Positions 41,860 to 52,413 of a stretch of DNA of 64,000 bases are shown piece by piece. The stretch covers positions 6,974,618-7,038,617 of the forward strand of contig JAJEKV010000056.1 in assembly GCA_021234155.1 (NCBI GenBank), read 5' to 3'. Position 1 is the first letter of the stretch. Every line of letters begins with the position of its first letter. The stretch comes from Isoetes taiwanensis. Its lineage: Eukaryota > Streptophyta > Lycopodiopsida > Isoetales > Isoetaceae. The translations under genes and the position numbers were made by a program. The notes beneath the pieces were generated by a model. It had not been told where the DNA came from. It made no database searches and worked only from the letters and a program-made list of their open reading frames with translations.

Positions 41860-43225
41860 TTATTCAAATAGACTAAGGGCAACATGCTGTTGCCAGTACC
41901 TCTTAAGATGTAAAATGTTGATAGGATTTGGTAAGATTCTCCCTTCTGGTATAGACTTCAGCCAATATGAATCTTGGCCTGCTGGTCCTGTAACTTCAAA
42001 AGGTCCTTCCCACAGCTCTTCAAATTTGCTTGCACAGTCTTCCTTTGCCTTATTCCATTTTAGAACTAGCTCTCCATCTTTCAAGGTACCTTGCAATTTG
42101 TGTGCTGCTTTGAAGGCTGCTAGATCTTTAGCCTTTTTTAATAGTATAGCATTTTCAGCTTCATATCTATGCTCTTCTAGTTGCATAAGTCGTACACACC
42201 TTTCTTCAAGTGCTTCCTCTATTTCCAAATTTAATTTCAAAGCCATTCTTAAGGATGGAAGCTCAAGCTCTACTGGAATGATAGATTCTACTCCATAAAC
42301 TAGACTAAAAGGTGTATGTTTGGTCAAAGTTTTAGTTGTAGTTCTCAGAAGCCCACAGAGCATCATGCAACCTCAAATGCCAATCCTTTTTTGAGACACT
42401 AATAGTCTTTTTGAGGATAGTTTTGAGCACTTTGTTAGTGGATTCTGCCTGACCATTACCTTGAGGATAGTAGGATGAACTCTTAGAATGTCTTACTTTG
42501 AGAGTTGCTAGCAGTGTGGCTATAACATCATTCGGAACCGGGTCTCCTCTATCGATATAAGTTTGAAAGGGATACCAAATCGGCACGAGATATTTTCATG
42601 GATGAACCTAGCGAGAGTATAGGCATTTGCTTGTCTCGGGAATAGCTTCAGCCCATTTTGTAAAATAATCGTGAGCTACAAGAATATCTTCGATGTTTGT
42701 GCGAGAAGAAGGTGGATCTACAGGTCCTATAAAATCAAGTCCCCAGACTTGGAAGGGTCCTGGAGAAGTTATGGCAGTTAAGGCAGCTGGTTGAAGAATT
42801 CTTCTACCAAAAATTTGGCATTTATGGCAGCATTTGATTGTCTCATAGCAGTCCTTGAAGAGAGTTGGCCAGTAATAACCAGGCCTCAAGATTTTTTTTG
42901 CTGTAGTATCTGCAGCAAAATGTCCACCACATACTCCTTCATGGCATGCTTCTACCACTAACTTAGCTTCTTCTTTATCAACACACCTCAAAATGATACC
43001 CTCTTTGTCATACCTGCATAACACATTATCTATTAGCTTGAACTTATTGCATTTCTCCTTGAACCTTCTTTTTTGATTGGAGTTGAGTTCTTCTGGCATC
43101 TCATTTGATTCCAAATATCTTCTTATATTTGCTTGCCAATCTGCCTCCTGCACAAGGTTTACATTAGCATCTATATCATCTTGAACCTCATGAGTCAAAC
43201 CTTCTTCATCTTCCTGCTCAAACAA
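41860..43225 (-). pseudogene. Integrase of unit C2, frame-broken
   Basis: Same integrase as C1. HHCC ('HEGVCGGHF', 'CCHKCQIFGRR') and 'VWGLDFIGPV' lie in one frame (43225-42608); the middle is shifted ('KVRHSKSSSYYPQGNGQAE', 42586-42332), and the C-terminal 150 residues are intact (42366-41860). The breaks near 42350 and 42530-42700 coincide with positions where C1 has CAG or CTG and this copy has CG or similar, so some may be sequence error. The second catalytic Asp region is scrambled. Confidence 0.85.
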
Positions 43226-44000
43226 AATATTTTACCCAATTAATCACTTTAACAACAATATCATATTCTTGAATCTTACAAGCCCATCTGCATATCTTGG
43301 CCTTAGGCTGTTTCTTTGAGAACAACAAAGACAAAGGGTTTTGCTTCATGTACACTTGAGTATGACTGTTTTGGATAAGATGTTCTTGTCTATCAATCAA
43401 AACCATAAGAGCTGCTGCACTTTTCTCAAGCCTTGGGTACCTCATTTCAGTATTAGACCAAATCTTGCTAGCAAAAGTTACCACCCCTTCTTCTTGCAAT
43501 AAAACTAACCCTACAGCTCTTTTTGTTATACTGATATAAGCTTCAAAAGGTTTAGTTGCATCAGGAGGTTTTAAAAGTGCAGAATTGGAGATGGCTTGTA
43601 TAATACTATCAAAGGCAAGTTGGCAAGTCTGGGTCCATTCTACCATGATTAACTTACTCTCATGCTTGGTATATTTGCCTACCTTGGTGAGATCAGATAT
43701 AGGAGCTACAGTATTAGAGAAGTGAGGAACATACATTCTTAAAAAGCTTACCATACCTAAGAAACTTTTTACTTCCCTAACAGTTTTGGGTGATGCAAGC
43801 TTTTTTAATGCTTCCACTTTGCTCTCAGCCACTTGAATCCCTTTAGAGGAAATCTCATGCCCTAACAATCCTCCCTTGGAGCATAGAAATACGCACTTCT
43901 TAGGATTTAAACTCACTCCTCCCTTCCTGCACATGCCACATATCTTAGTTAGATAATTGAAATGATCTCTCAAGGCTGATCCCAAACAGAGATCATCAAG
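43226..44000 (-). pseudogene. RT C-terminal part and degenerate RNase H of unit C2
   Basis: Begins directly after the SINE-like insertion with 'LDDLCLGSALRDHFNYL', so the catalytic FLDD is cut at its first residues. RT thumb sequence follows ('GGLLGHEISSKGIQ', 'VREVKSFLGMVSFLRMYVP'), then the degenerate RNase H ('FEAYISITKRAVGLVLLQEE', 'RLEKSAAALMVLIDRQ', 'VYMKQNPLSLLF'), with the first and third catalytic Asp positions lost as in C1. Confidence 0.88.
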
Positions 44001-44450
44001 AATATGTAGCAAAATAACAGGGGGTTCCAGGGGGATTTGATATAGATATAATTCTTGAAACCATAGACCATATCCCTAAAACAATTCAATGGGTTATTAT
44101 AAAAAAAAAACATAGATTTAACATAAAAAATAGTCACATTAGCTCACTGGTTAGATTGGTTAAAGTAGTCTTATTAGGACATTGAGTTATTTTGGTAGAG
44201 GTTCGAATCCCCGTATTTCATATTCTAAAAGCTTAAGCGAAACCGTATAGAGGCTCGATATACCATCAAAACCTTAGGCAAACTCGTATTCAACATCTTA
44301 AAATCATAGGCGTCCCCAATCATAATTGAGCATAATCGAAACGAGAGGTGTCCAGAGGCTCCAACATACGGTCTGGGCCGTCGGATTGACAGATCCGACG
44401 ACTGTGGTAGTCCAGGGTGCACCTCGTTTAGAATATGTAGCAAAATAACA
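44001..44450 (+). mobile_element. tRNA-headed SINE-like insertion in RT of unit C2
   Basis: A ~450-bp insert absent from C1. It carries polymerase III-like boxes: A at 44140-44150 (TAGCTCACTGG) and B at 44200-44210 (GGTTCGAATCC). A 20-bp direct repeat GAATATGTAGCAAAATAACA bounds it (44000-44019, 44431-44450), but that repeat is not present in the empty C1 site (CATCAAGAAAAACTC). So the repeat may have come with the insert, for example a SINE plus its own target duplication copied in as repair filler. A poly-A run lies inside (44101-44110), not at the 3' end. Confidence 0.65.
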
Positions 44451-44908
44451 AAAACTCTAAAAGCAGTAGGAGGCATATCCTTGAATATAGTATCCATTGT
44501 TCTTTGAAAAGTTGCTGGAGCATTCATCAAACCAAAAGGCATTCTCTTCATGGCAAAAGTTCCCCATGGAGTGATGAAAGCTGTTTTTGGTTGATCTTCT
44601 AACTTAACAGAAATTTGGTTGAATCCTGAGAAGCCATCCAAAAAAGAGTATGTCTCCTTCCCCGCAACAGCATGTAAAACCTCTTCCAAAAAAGGCAGAG
44701 GGTAGCAGTCCTTAACAGTGGCCTTGTTCAAATCTCTATAATCAATACAAATTCTGATAGTTTTGTTCTTTTTTTCAACAGGCACAATGCATGATAACCA
44801 TTCTGGATTTGAAATTTTAGTGATCACACCTGCATCTTTCATTTTGAATAACTCCTCTCTAATTAAGTCTAGCAAGGCCACATTAATCCTTCTTAGTTTT
44901 TGCATCAC
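44451..44908 (-). pseudogene. RT N-terminal part of unit C2
   Basis: RT from 'LRRINVALLDLIREELFKMK' through 'IRICIDYRDLNKATVKDCYP', 'FLDGFSGFNQISVKLEDQPK' and 'MPFGLMNAPATFQRTMD' to 'PTAFRVF' just before the catalytic aspartates, where the SINE-like insert starts. Better preserved than the same region in C1. Confidence 0.88.
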
Positions 44909-46060
44909 GTATCGACACCTTCCTTGATCTTTATTTCAAATTCACAAATGTTTTTATCAACACCAATCAGCTCATTATAATCCCATGCAAAAACATCTTT
45001 CCATTCTTTGAAGAAATCTATTACCATGCATTCATTCTTTTCCTCAAACATATCACCAACATAAAGAGTTCTTTCTTGACCATTCTTTTCTATCTTGATT
45101 TCTCTAACCTGTTTTTCACTACTAGCATTGATTACCAATATAGGATGTAGCTGTTTGAGTTCTTCTTCCTCCAATTCTTCCTCCTTGATAGCACCTTTCT
45201 CGCCAAATGTTCGAAAGCAAAACACTCTTACACAAGGTATCACCTCTTCATTGAACTTTCTTGTGACATGAAGTAACTCCTGGATGCAAATGTTGATAGT
45301 TCCTCTAGTGCTTGATCCCTAAGCATAATCATCTCTTCATTTTTGGTTTGATATTCTCCCAAGATCTGCCTGCATACAAGTTGAGAGTCTCCAAATACAA
45401 TGATGTCAGTAACACCTAAATGCTTAGCCTCTTGTAGTCCTGCTATCAAAGCTTTATATTCAGCCATGTTAGAAGTAGCATTTTGATGAATTCTCGCCAA
45501 CTTTTGCCATTAGTTTGCTTGACCTATCCTTAAGAATGGCGTGTAAGAAGCTATACTCAATTTCTTAGAGACACCACCATCAAACCATAAATAAGCAAAG
45601 TTTATTTCCTTATGTACATTGCATACCTTAATTGGATTTGTGTCTACCTCCATATTGGTCATGGTAACTTCATATACCCCCTGGTTCATTGGATATCAAC
45701 ACATCCTCTTCAATGAAGTTAAAAGAATCAAACTCCCCAAGCTTGTTGTAGATAACAACTGTTTTCCTTCCATCGGTTATGGTACATTCCCCTTTTGACC
45801 AAACAGTGTCCGCATCTATTGTTGATGCCATCTCCTTCCTAGAAGTAAATCATAAATGTCCGCCTTTTCATCCATTCCTTCAAATGCAACCACAACAAAA
45901 TTAGCAGCCACAACAATTCCTTCAATATCTATTGGTACTTTACTTACAATCCCTATGGGATTAATTCTTGAGTTAGAGAAAGATTTCAGTACCATAGGAG
46001 CTTTCTTGTCTACCTCTAAGCCACATTGTTTCATCACATGATGTGGCATAACATTTAGAG
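44905..46060 (-). pseudogene. Protease and extra RNase H of unit C2
   Basis: Protease begins 'ALSKVLLDGGSPLNVMPHHV' (DGGS active-site region) and runs through 'EGMDEKADIYDLLLGRRW'. The extra RNase H follows in broken frames: 'RIHQNATSNMAEYKALIAGL' and 'VFGDSQLVCRQILGEYQTK' (45500-45330), before the 'RTLYVGDMFEEKNECMVIDF' linker and RT. The order protease, RNase H, RT is the same as in C1, without the Helitron, so it is native to the family. Confidence 0.87.
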
Positions 46061-47680
46061 GTGATCCCCCATCCAACAATACCTTAGACAAAGCTCTTTT
46101 CCCAATGTTGGCTGCACACGTGAAAGCACCAGGATCATGTTCATCTTGTACTAGCATTTGCTCCTCAATGTGATTTGTAAACGCAATTTGCTCCTCTTGT
46201 GTGAGACAAATCTGTTCATCTTGACTCAAGTTAAGCATCTTCTTTCTATAAGTGGGTGCAATCCTTAACAATGTGAGCAAATCTACACTAACTTTTGAAT
46301 TTCTCATAAGTATTTCAAAATCATCACCATCCTTATCTTTTTTTAGGAATTTCTGACAAGGCCCAGGGGATACAAGCTGCTTACCATCTTGTGCAGGTTG
46401 CTTGTTTTCACTTAGTTTACCTTTAGCAGCACTAGCTTCTATTTCTTCTTGAGATATCCCCTTGTCTTTCATTCCCCTCGTATGCACAGCCATTATTTCT
46501 TCCTGCTCTTCAAATTCCTGCATAAATCTGATAGGATAGCTAGTTTCAGACAAGTATTTGACAGTAGCAGTAGGTTCAGCAGTTTTGGCTTTCTCTTGTC
46601 TTGCAAAATACTCTTTTACACTACATCTATCTTCATAATGTCCTGTAGCTTTGCAAAAGGCACAAACAGGACACTCTTTTCCATAATGGCCTCTCTTGTT
46701 GCACTTAAGGCATATCCTGTACCAACAAACATCAGAAGAATGAGTTTCTCTCATACAATGTGCACAAGGGGATAATTTTTTCTTTCAGGTCTAGATGCTT
46801 TCAATTCTTGAAGTTGCTTGGTGACCTCGAGTAAAGCCTCAGCAACTTTATCAATCTCTGCCTTGGTAGTAGCAAAGAAAGCATCTTGTCGATTCTTCAA
46901 ATTGCTTTGGGTTTCTTCTTATCTTTTGTACAAAGATATACTGGTATAGCATCAGCACCCATATATTCTTGTTCAAAATCTGGGAGGAAAGGATCACTAG
47001 TGATGTGAATATCATCTGGTAAATAGGAAATCACATCAGCAATCTCAATGGCCTTGTTAAAAGCTTTGTGGATGGTTGCAAATCCCTCCTGTTTGTAAAT
47101 CTTTAGCATCTTCCTGTGTACTCTTGGTCTACCAGTCAAACCCCTTATGAAAGATGCAACAAGGTGTAAGGTATGGTTAGGTACTTGATTAGTTTGGCAT
47201 TTTGTTAAGTACACATGAAATCTTTCCACATATTGGTGAACAGTCTCACCATTTCTAATATGAAAGGTTTGTAATTCAAAAATGAGATCTTGAGGGTCAT
47301 AAACCTTACCAAATCTAGATAAGAACCTTTTGACAATTTCATCCCATGTGTTGATACCATCACTTATCACATATTCCAACCAAGCCCTTACTTCATCATT
47401 TTTGAAGCACTTCTTGAATTCAGCAAACTTAGTCCCTTTCTTGTGTCCATATTCTTGATAATATTCATCAAAGATCTTAACAAAGTTGTTAGCACTCATG
47501 CTAGAATCAAATGTAGGAACAGGAATGGGGACATTGAGTTCAAAGTATTGAGCAGGCATATTAGCATTGAGATTTACTGACTTATTCAGATGTACAGACA
47601 CACCTTGAGGGGTAGCTTGTGTTTCTGTATTGTCTTGCACCCTCAAAGATGGTCGGATGTTTTGAAATTTCGCCTAGGAG
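46061..47680 (-). CDS. Gag with zinc knuckles, running into protease, unit C2
   Basis: Best copy of element C Gag. From about 47646 a 249-codon frame covers the capsid ('VRAWLEYVISDGINTWDEIV', 'FHIRNGETVHQYVERFHVYL'). After a frame change near 46900, zinc knuckles 'CLKCNKRGHYGKECPVCAFC' and 'CKATGHYEDRC' (about 46710-46630) and a charged linker lead without a stop into the protease ('KVLLDGGSPLN', about 46055). The expected Met lies near 47685 ('MAPRRN'), out of frame through a CAG-associated difference at 47642-47650. Confidence 0.87.
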
Positions 47681-47728
47681 CCATAGTTCCCAAGAACCGA
47701 GGTTGGATCTCGGTAGGAGCCTCCAAGA

Positions 47729-50168
47729 TGTTGAGGGTAATCCTGGCAAAACCCTCAACTAGAATGGTTTAGGACCTCCGTGGTTGCTTCGAGGCAACCA
47801 CTCAACCTAAATTTTGCAAAAACTTCTCACCACAAGCCTGTTAGTACAGCTTTCCCATTTCAAGAAAAACCCCTGTACTCTCTTTTCAATACCAAGTGCA
47901 AATAACTGGAGGTTTTATCTTGAAGAATGTATGAATGTGATCCCAACAAATAGTATTAAAAATGTGCAAGACCTTTTTTGAAGTCAGACTATTCTAGATA
48001 CTTGAAAATTATATGCCTGACCTAGTCAAAAACTGGTCAATACCCTCGGCAGAGAGCAGAAATTCTCAGATGTTTTGTGAAATATTCTTTTTGATCTGGG
48101 ACAACTGTGACTAATCAAATTGCTATTGTAGACGACGTGCAACACCTCTTTTGGATTTATTTAGAATGCTGGATGAACAGGGAGTAATTTGCCACTGATA
48201 GACTGTGTTTTTTTGATGACAGAGATATTTATCTAGATGTTTTTGCTTTTCCTGAGACAAAATAAAAGAGAATTACTGGGATCTTGATAACAATAGATGG
48301 ACTGGACTTTTTGTTAGAGGAGTTTGTAGCGAAAAGATAGGTTTTGACTCTTATCAGATAACTAGAACTTAGTTTTGACTAATGTTTATATTTTTCTGTT
48401 TTCTTTGGATGCAGGACGACTATTCCTATGAAGCCTAAGCAGGATCTTACTAATATCCAATGGGATTAAAAACTAGAACAATATTTAGCAGATATGCATA
48501 AATTTCCTTGAAAAGAAAGTTGAGAAAAGAGAATTATACCAAAGTCGGATTTTCATTCACTTGACAATCATAACAGGAGTCTCACATAACTTCAAATAGC
48601 TCACAATTCATGAGCCAATAATACTTCCGGGATCGGACAGAATATTTGATCAGCTTTACTGCTCAATCGAGTAAATTGATGCAGCAAGGAAGGTCAAATC
48701 CACAAGCAGAAGATCGCACTGACATGTATTTCGTATCAACAATCTCCCAAATGCGCAAAAGCCCTTGAAATTTCCTGAATCGATTTTCCCCCCTTTTGAA
48801 AATGCTCTGTTCTGTTTCAATTCTTGCAAAATCCAACAGATTACTCGTCGTTTAGCACAGGCTTAGGGTTCTTGAGGTCACTCAGGTTAAATCGGGAGGA
48901 TATAGTCATGATTAGGTAGTTTCCAGCTGCTAAAAATCCGTTTCTTGGCCTGCAATTTTAGGGTTCTTGATTTTTCTTGTGAAGAAATATCCCACAGGCA
49001 GGAATGAAAAAGTGGGCCAAGGTATAAATATAGATCCATTTCCCTGTTTATTGATTACGTGGTCTCCTCCCACGCCAAGCTCGGCTTCGTGTTTTCGACT
49101 TGGCATGCCGGGGGACGCCACTTGGCGAGGGATGAGAGGGTAGATAGATGGGGGTAGATGTAGGTAGGTTTTACCATTTTTCAATGAGGCACGTTTCCCA
49201 AGGAAGCCATTTAGAAGGTCAATATAAACTCTTTTTTTTCAAAAATGTTTGTGCCGGTGGCATGATTTCATGAGGGCTACCGGTGGGTATCATCAAATTT
49301 TTGAATGGAATACTTTGATTTTTTGGTGGAAAAAATAAATGAAGTGACTAGGCATGGGACTTGGTGAGGTGGCAAAAATGATGATGATGTGGCACTTAAG
49401 GGTTGGTAACCATCTTTTCCCCTAGTCAAAATGATTTTTTGGTGAGGTGGCATGAAGTATGGATGATGTGGATGACACGTGTGATGTGAGTGGTGAAGTG
49501 GAATTATGAATGATGAAGTGGATGTTATAACTTTTGCAATTTTTACATGGAATGCTACTAGGGAGTTCACCTCTTGCATAGTTGGACAAATCTTGCTTTT
49601 TTTGTCCTTCTTTTGTAAGACCTAGTAGATATTTAGAACCTAGGTATTCTTGAAATGAATTCATGGGGCTCCCTAGTGCTTAACTTTGGTGAGTAGGTGG
49701 ATGGAGCATGGAGTGTGTGTTTCATTTGACTAGGGAAAAAAAATGTTACCAACACCATAGTATGTAATGAGAGGAGATGGAGATGTGGAAAAAAAAAGGC
49801 TAGACATGGAATGGAGAAGATGATTCAAGACATAGAATGGAAGAGAATGGCTAGGCAATTCTTCAAGAACCTTAAGAATATCAAACTTCAATGCTCAAAT
49901 GGTGAACAAGATATCATACCAAGTTGTGACCTTGCAATCTTCAATGGGGTATCGAATTTTAGTAACTTGCCTTGTGACCTCCCACTTAGCCAAAATACTC
50001 CTTTTATGTTTCCCAAGTGAATGTCCTTCTTTGGTTCTTCAAGTCCTTGTGTCCTTTGTAGCTTTTCAAATGGTCTTCAAGTTGCAACTTCAAATACTCC
50101 TTGTGTGCTTATTGAACCATGTATTTGGAAATGCCAATGGCTCTTCTATACTGCCATGAGTGGCAGCA
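47729..50168 (-). repeat. LTR C-3 (outer 5' LTR)
   Basis: 2,440 bp. Ends GGCAGCA at 50168, directly followed by ATCAT (50169-50173), the right target duplication of the array. The sequence before it repeats the C1 primer region. Confidence 0.92.
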
Positions 50169-51510
50169 ATCATCAGGGGTAAGGAAATTGATCCTCCATG
50201 ACACGCACAACAGCCCAATAGCTGGCCATGCAGGATTCATGAAAACATATTTCAAAGTGCGCAGCAGCTATTATTGGCCAGGAATAAAGAAGCAGGTAGC
50301 TCGCTACATCAGGGAATGTCAGCTATGTCAGCAGATGAAGGTGGAGCAGCTTCGAATTCCAAGGGCATTAGAGCCATTAGCGGTGCCAAGCGCTAAGTGG
50401 GAGGTGATCAGCATGGATTTCATCACAGGGCTTCCAAGAACAGTAAGAGGGAAGGATGCCTTGATGGTAGTGGTCGACAAGTTGTCGAAGATGGCACATT
50501 TTGTGCCTTGCAGGACCACAGATACGGCTATGGATACAGCAAAGCTCTTCACCAAAGAGATCTTCAAGCTTCATGGCATGCCAAGGGAGATTATCTCCGA
50601 CAGGGATCCGAAGTTTATGAGCGCCTTTTGGCAAGACCTCTTTGCGACCATTCAGACGAAGCTATCCATGAGCACGGCGTATCATCCTCAGACGGATGGC
50701 CAAACGGAGCGGACCAACAGGATTTTAGAAGACATGCTACGGAACTATGTCTGGAATAAGCAAGGTATGTGGGAAGAATTTATTCACTTGGTGGAGTTTG
50801 CCTACAATAGCACCAAGCAAGAATCATCCCAAATGTCGCCGTTTATGATCAATTATGGCTATCAGTGCCTAACTCCAGACACTTGGCACAATCCCGTGTC
50901 AAAAGTAGAAGTTTCACAGCAGATGTTGGCCGATATGCAGCAGCTCGTGGAAGAAGTTCGAGGATATCTGCTAGCAGCAAGAAGTCGACAGAAGAGCATC
51001 GCTGACAAGCATCGAACAGTCAGAGAGTTCCGAGTTGGAGACGATGTATGGCTCAAGATCAAGGTGAAGCAGGCGAAGCTCCGCATTGAAAATTGCAAGA
51101 AGCTTGCTCCAAGGTGGGCTGGACCTTTCAGAATAGTCAAGAGAGTAGGTAATCAATCCTACAAGCTAGATTTGCCAGCACACCTAAAGATTCATAAGGT
51201 CTTCCACGTGAGTTTATTGAAGAAACATACCCCCAATCCAGACGAAGTCTTGGACACTCCAACGTTGTTGGAAATGACGGAGGAGCAGCTGGAAATAGTT
51301 CCAGAATTGATTCTTGATAAAGCCTTCAAGAAAACGAGGAGATCTGAGTTTCTCCAGTACTTGGTCAAGTGGAAGCACTTGCCAGTGGAAGACGCCACAT
51401 GGGTACTTAAGAAAGATCTAGTAAAGCAGTACCCACAGTTTATGGAGCAATGGGACGGCAAAGTCATCTCCAGAGAAATCGGCTCAGGCATGTCGATTTG
51501 TGTAGATTAA
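50169..51510 (+). CDS. Integrase with chromodomain of element A
   Basis: Continues the pol of element A after array C; one uninterrupted frame to TAA at 51508-51510. Zinc-binding '[16 protein letters not shown]' and 'CQLCQQMK'; core '[11 protein letters not shown]', '[17 protein letters not shown]', 'PQTDGQTERTNRILED' (D, D, E all present); GPY/F module '[19 protein letters not shown]'; then the chromodomain 'ELILDKAFKKTRRSEFLQYL' followed by '[14 protein letters not shown]' near the C-terminus. It aligns with element B residue by residue. Intact integrase beside damaged RT suggests damage accumulated locally. Confidence 0.94.
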
Positions 51511-52399
51511 TTCTATGTGTAGTTAAGATTAATCTACGCATGCAACCTATGCTAGGTATGGGTCGCATGCGTTGTTACCGATGATGGGACTACTACGGTG
51601 ATCTCTAGGGCGTGGTGTAATGTCAATGTAGGCATGACCGCGTTTCCGCTTGGATGAGTGGAAGGTAGATTAGAAAGTCTACTTCCGTTCCACGGAAGTA
51701 GACGACCTCGAGAGAAAGGAGGTCATTGAGGAATGCATTGATAGGAAAGGCACCTTTAGCCCCATATATGCTTTGATAGGAGGAATCTATCCTTCATGCC
51801 CCATATACGGGAAGGATATCCTCCACGCTGGGCAACTAGAGGTGTAGGCATGAGCGACATATAGGCATATAGGCGCTGTCTCTCCGGCCATAATGGAAGA
51901 TTCACCCTCTTCCTACGCCGGGAGATTAGCCATGCATCCATGTAGATAGGTGGGGTGGTCACCATATAACCAAAATTTTTCTTCTCCGCTATCTAGTATG
52001 GACCTTAAACAAAGCGGAGGTCTAGTATGGAGCGGAGGCCAATAGAGCGCTCCGGAGGGCAAGGAGGTCGAGCTACGAAGACTTGCAACACAAATTTTGT
52101 TGTAATGTGTTGCAAGGAATGAAGAGTACCTCAAACAATAATGTTAGATATGAAATGTTAAAATTTTGATAAACTAAATTGTCGTGATAAGTGAAGTATT
52201 GAGTAACTTGTTTAATGATGTTATGAATTGATAAGTTATTCCATAATATAATGGCGTGATAATGTTCTAAAAATATTACCTTAAGGTAATCTTAATAAAT
52301 GTGTAAGTATGATGGTAGTATATCGTATGTATCAGGTTGATTGCAGGTTAGGAAGATCCCAAGGTGGGGAGACCCACGATGCTGCGGACAACATCATTT
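51511..52399 (+). other. 3' noncoding region of element A
   Basis: About 890 bp with no open frame of note, sharing blocks with 29543-30369 of element B. Confidence 0.75.
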
Positions 52400-52413
52400 C
52401 AAGGTGGGGAGAA
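52400..52413 (+). promoter_or_regulatory. Polypurine tract of element A
   Basis: CAAGGTGGGGAGAA directly before the 3' LTR (TGTGACGTTCC), the plus-strand primer site. A similar AAGGTGGGGAGA occurs at 52360-52371. Confidence 0.88.

Larger units (their letters stand above)
7640..50168 (-). mobile_element. Array C: tandem Ty3 retrotransposon (three LTRs, two internal regions)
   Basis: Three copies of one ~2.45-kb LTR (TGTTGAGGG...GGCAGCA) alternate with two copies of one internal region, both read on the minus strand. Only the outer ends carry the target duplication, so the array behaves as one insertion, or as a single element expanded in place by recombination between LTRs. Unit C1 was later hit by D and Helitron E; unit C2 by element B and a SINE-like sequence. 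Domain order on the minus strand: Gag with zinc knuckles, protease, an extra RNase H, RT, degenerate RNase H, integrase without chromodomain. That is a Tat-like non-chromovirus content with an unusual RNase H position. Confidence 0.9.

Noticed and set aside
44131-44220. Possible functional tRNA gene
   Set aside because: Boxes A and B are present but the spacing and arms do not fold into a convincing cloverleaf. It fits better as a SINE head.
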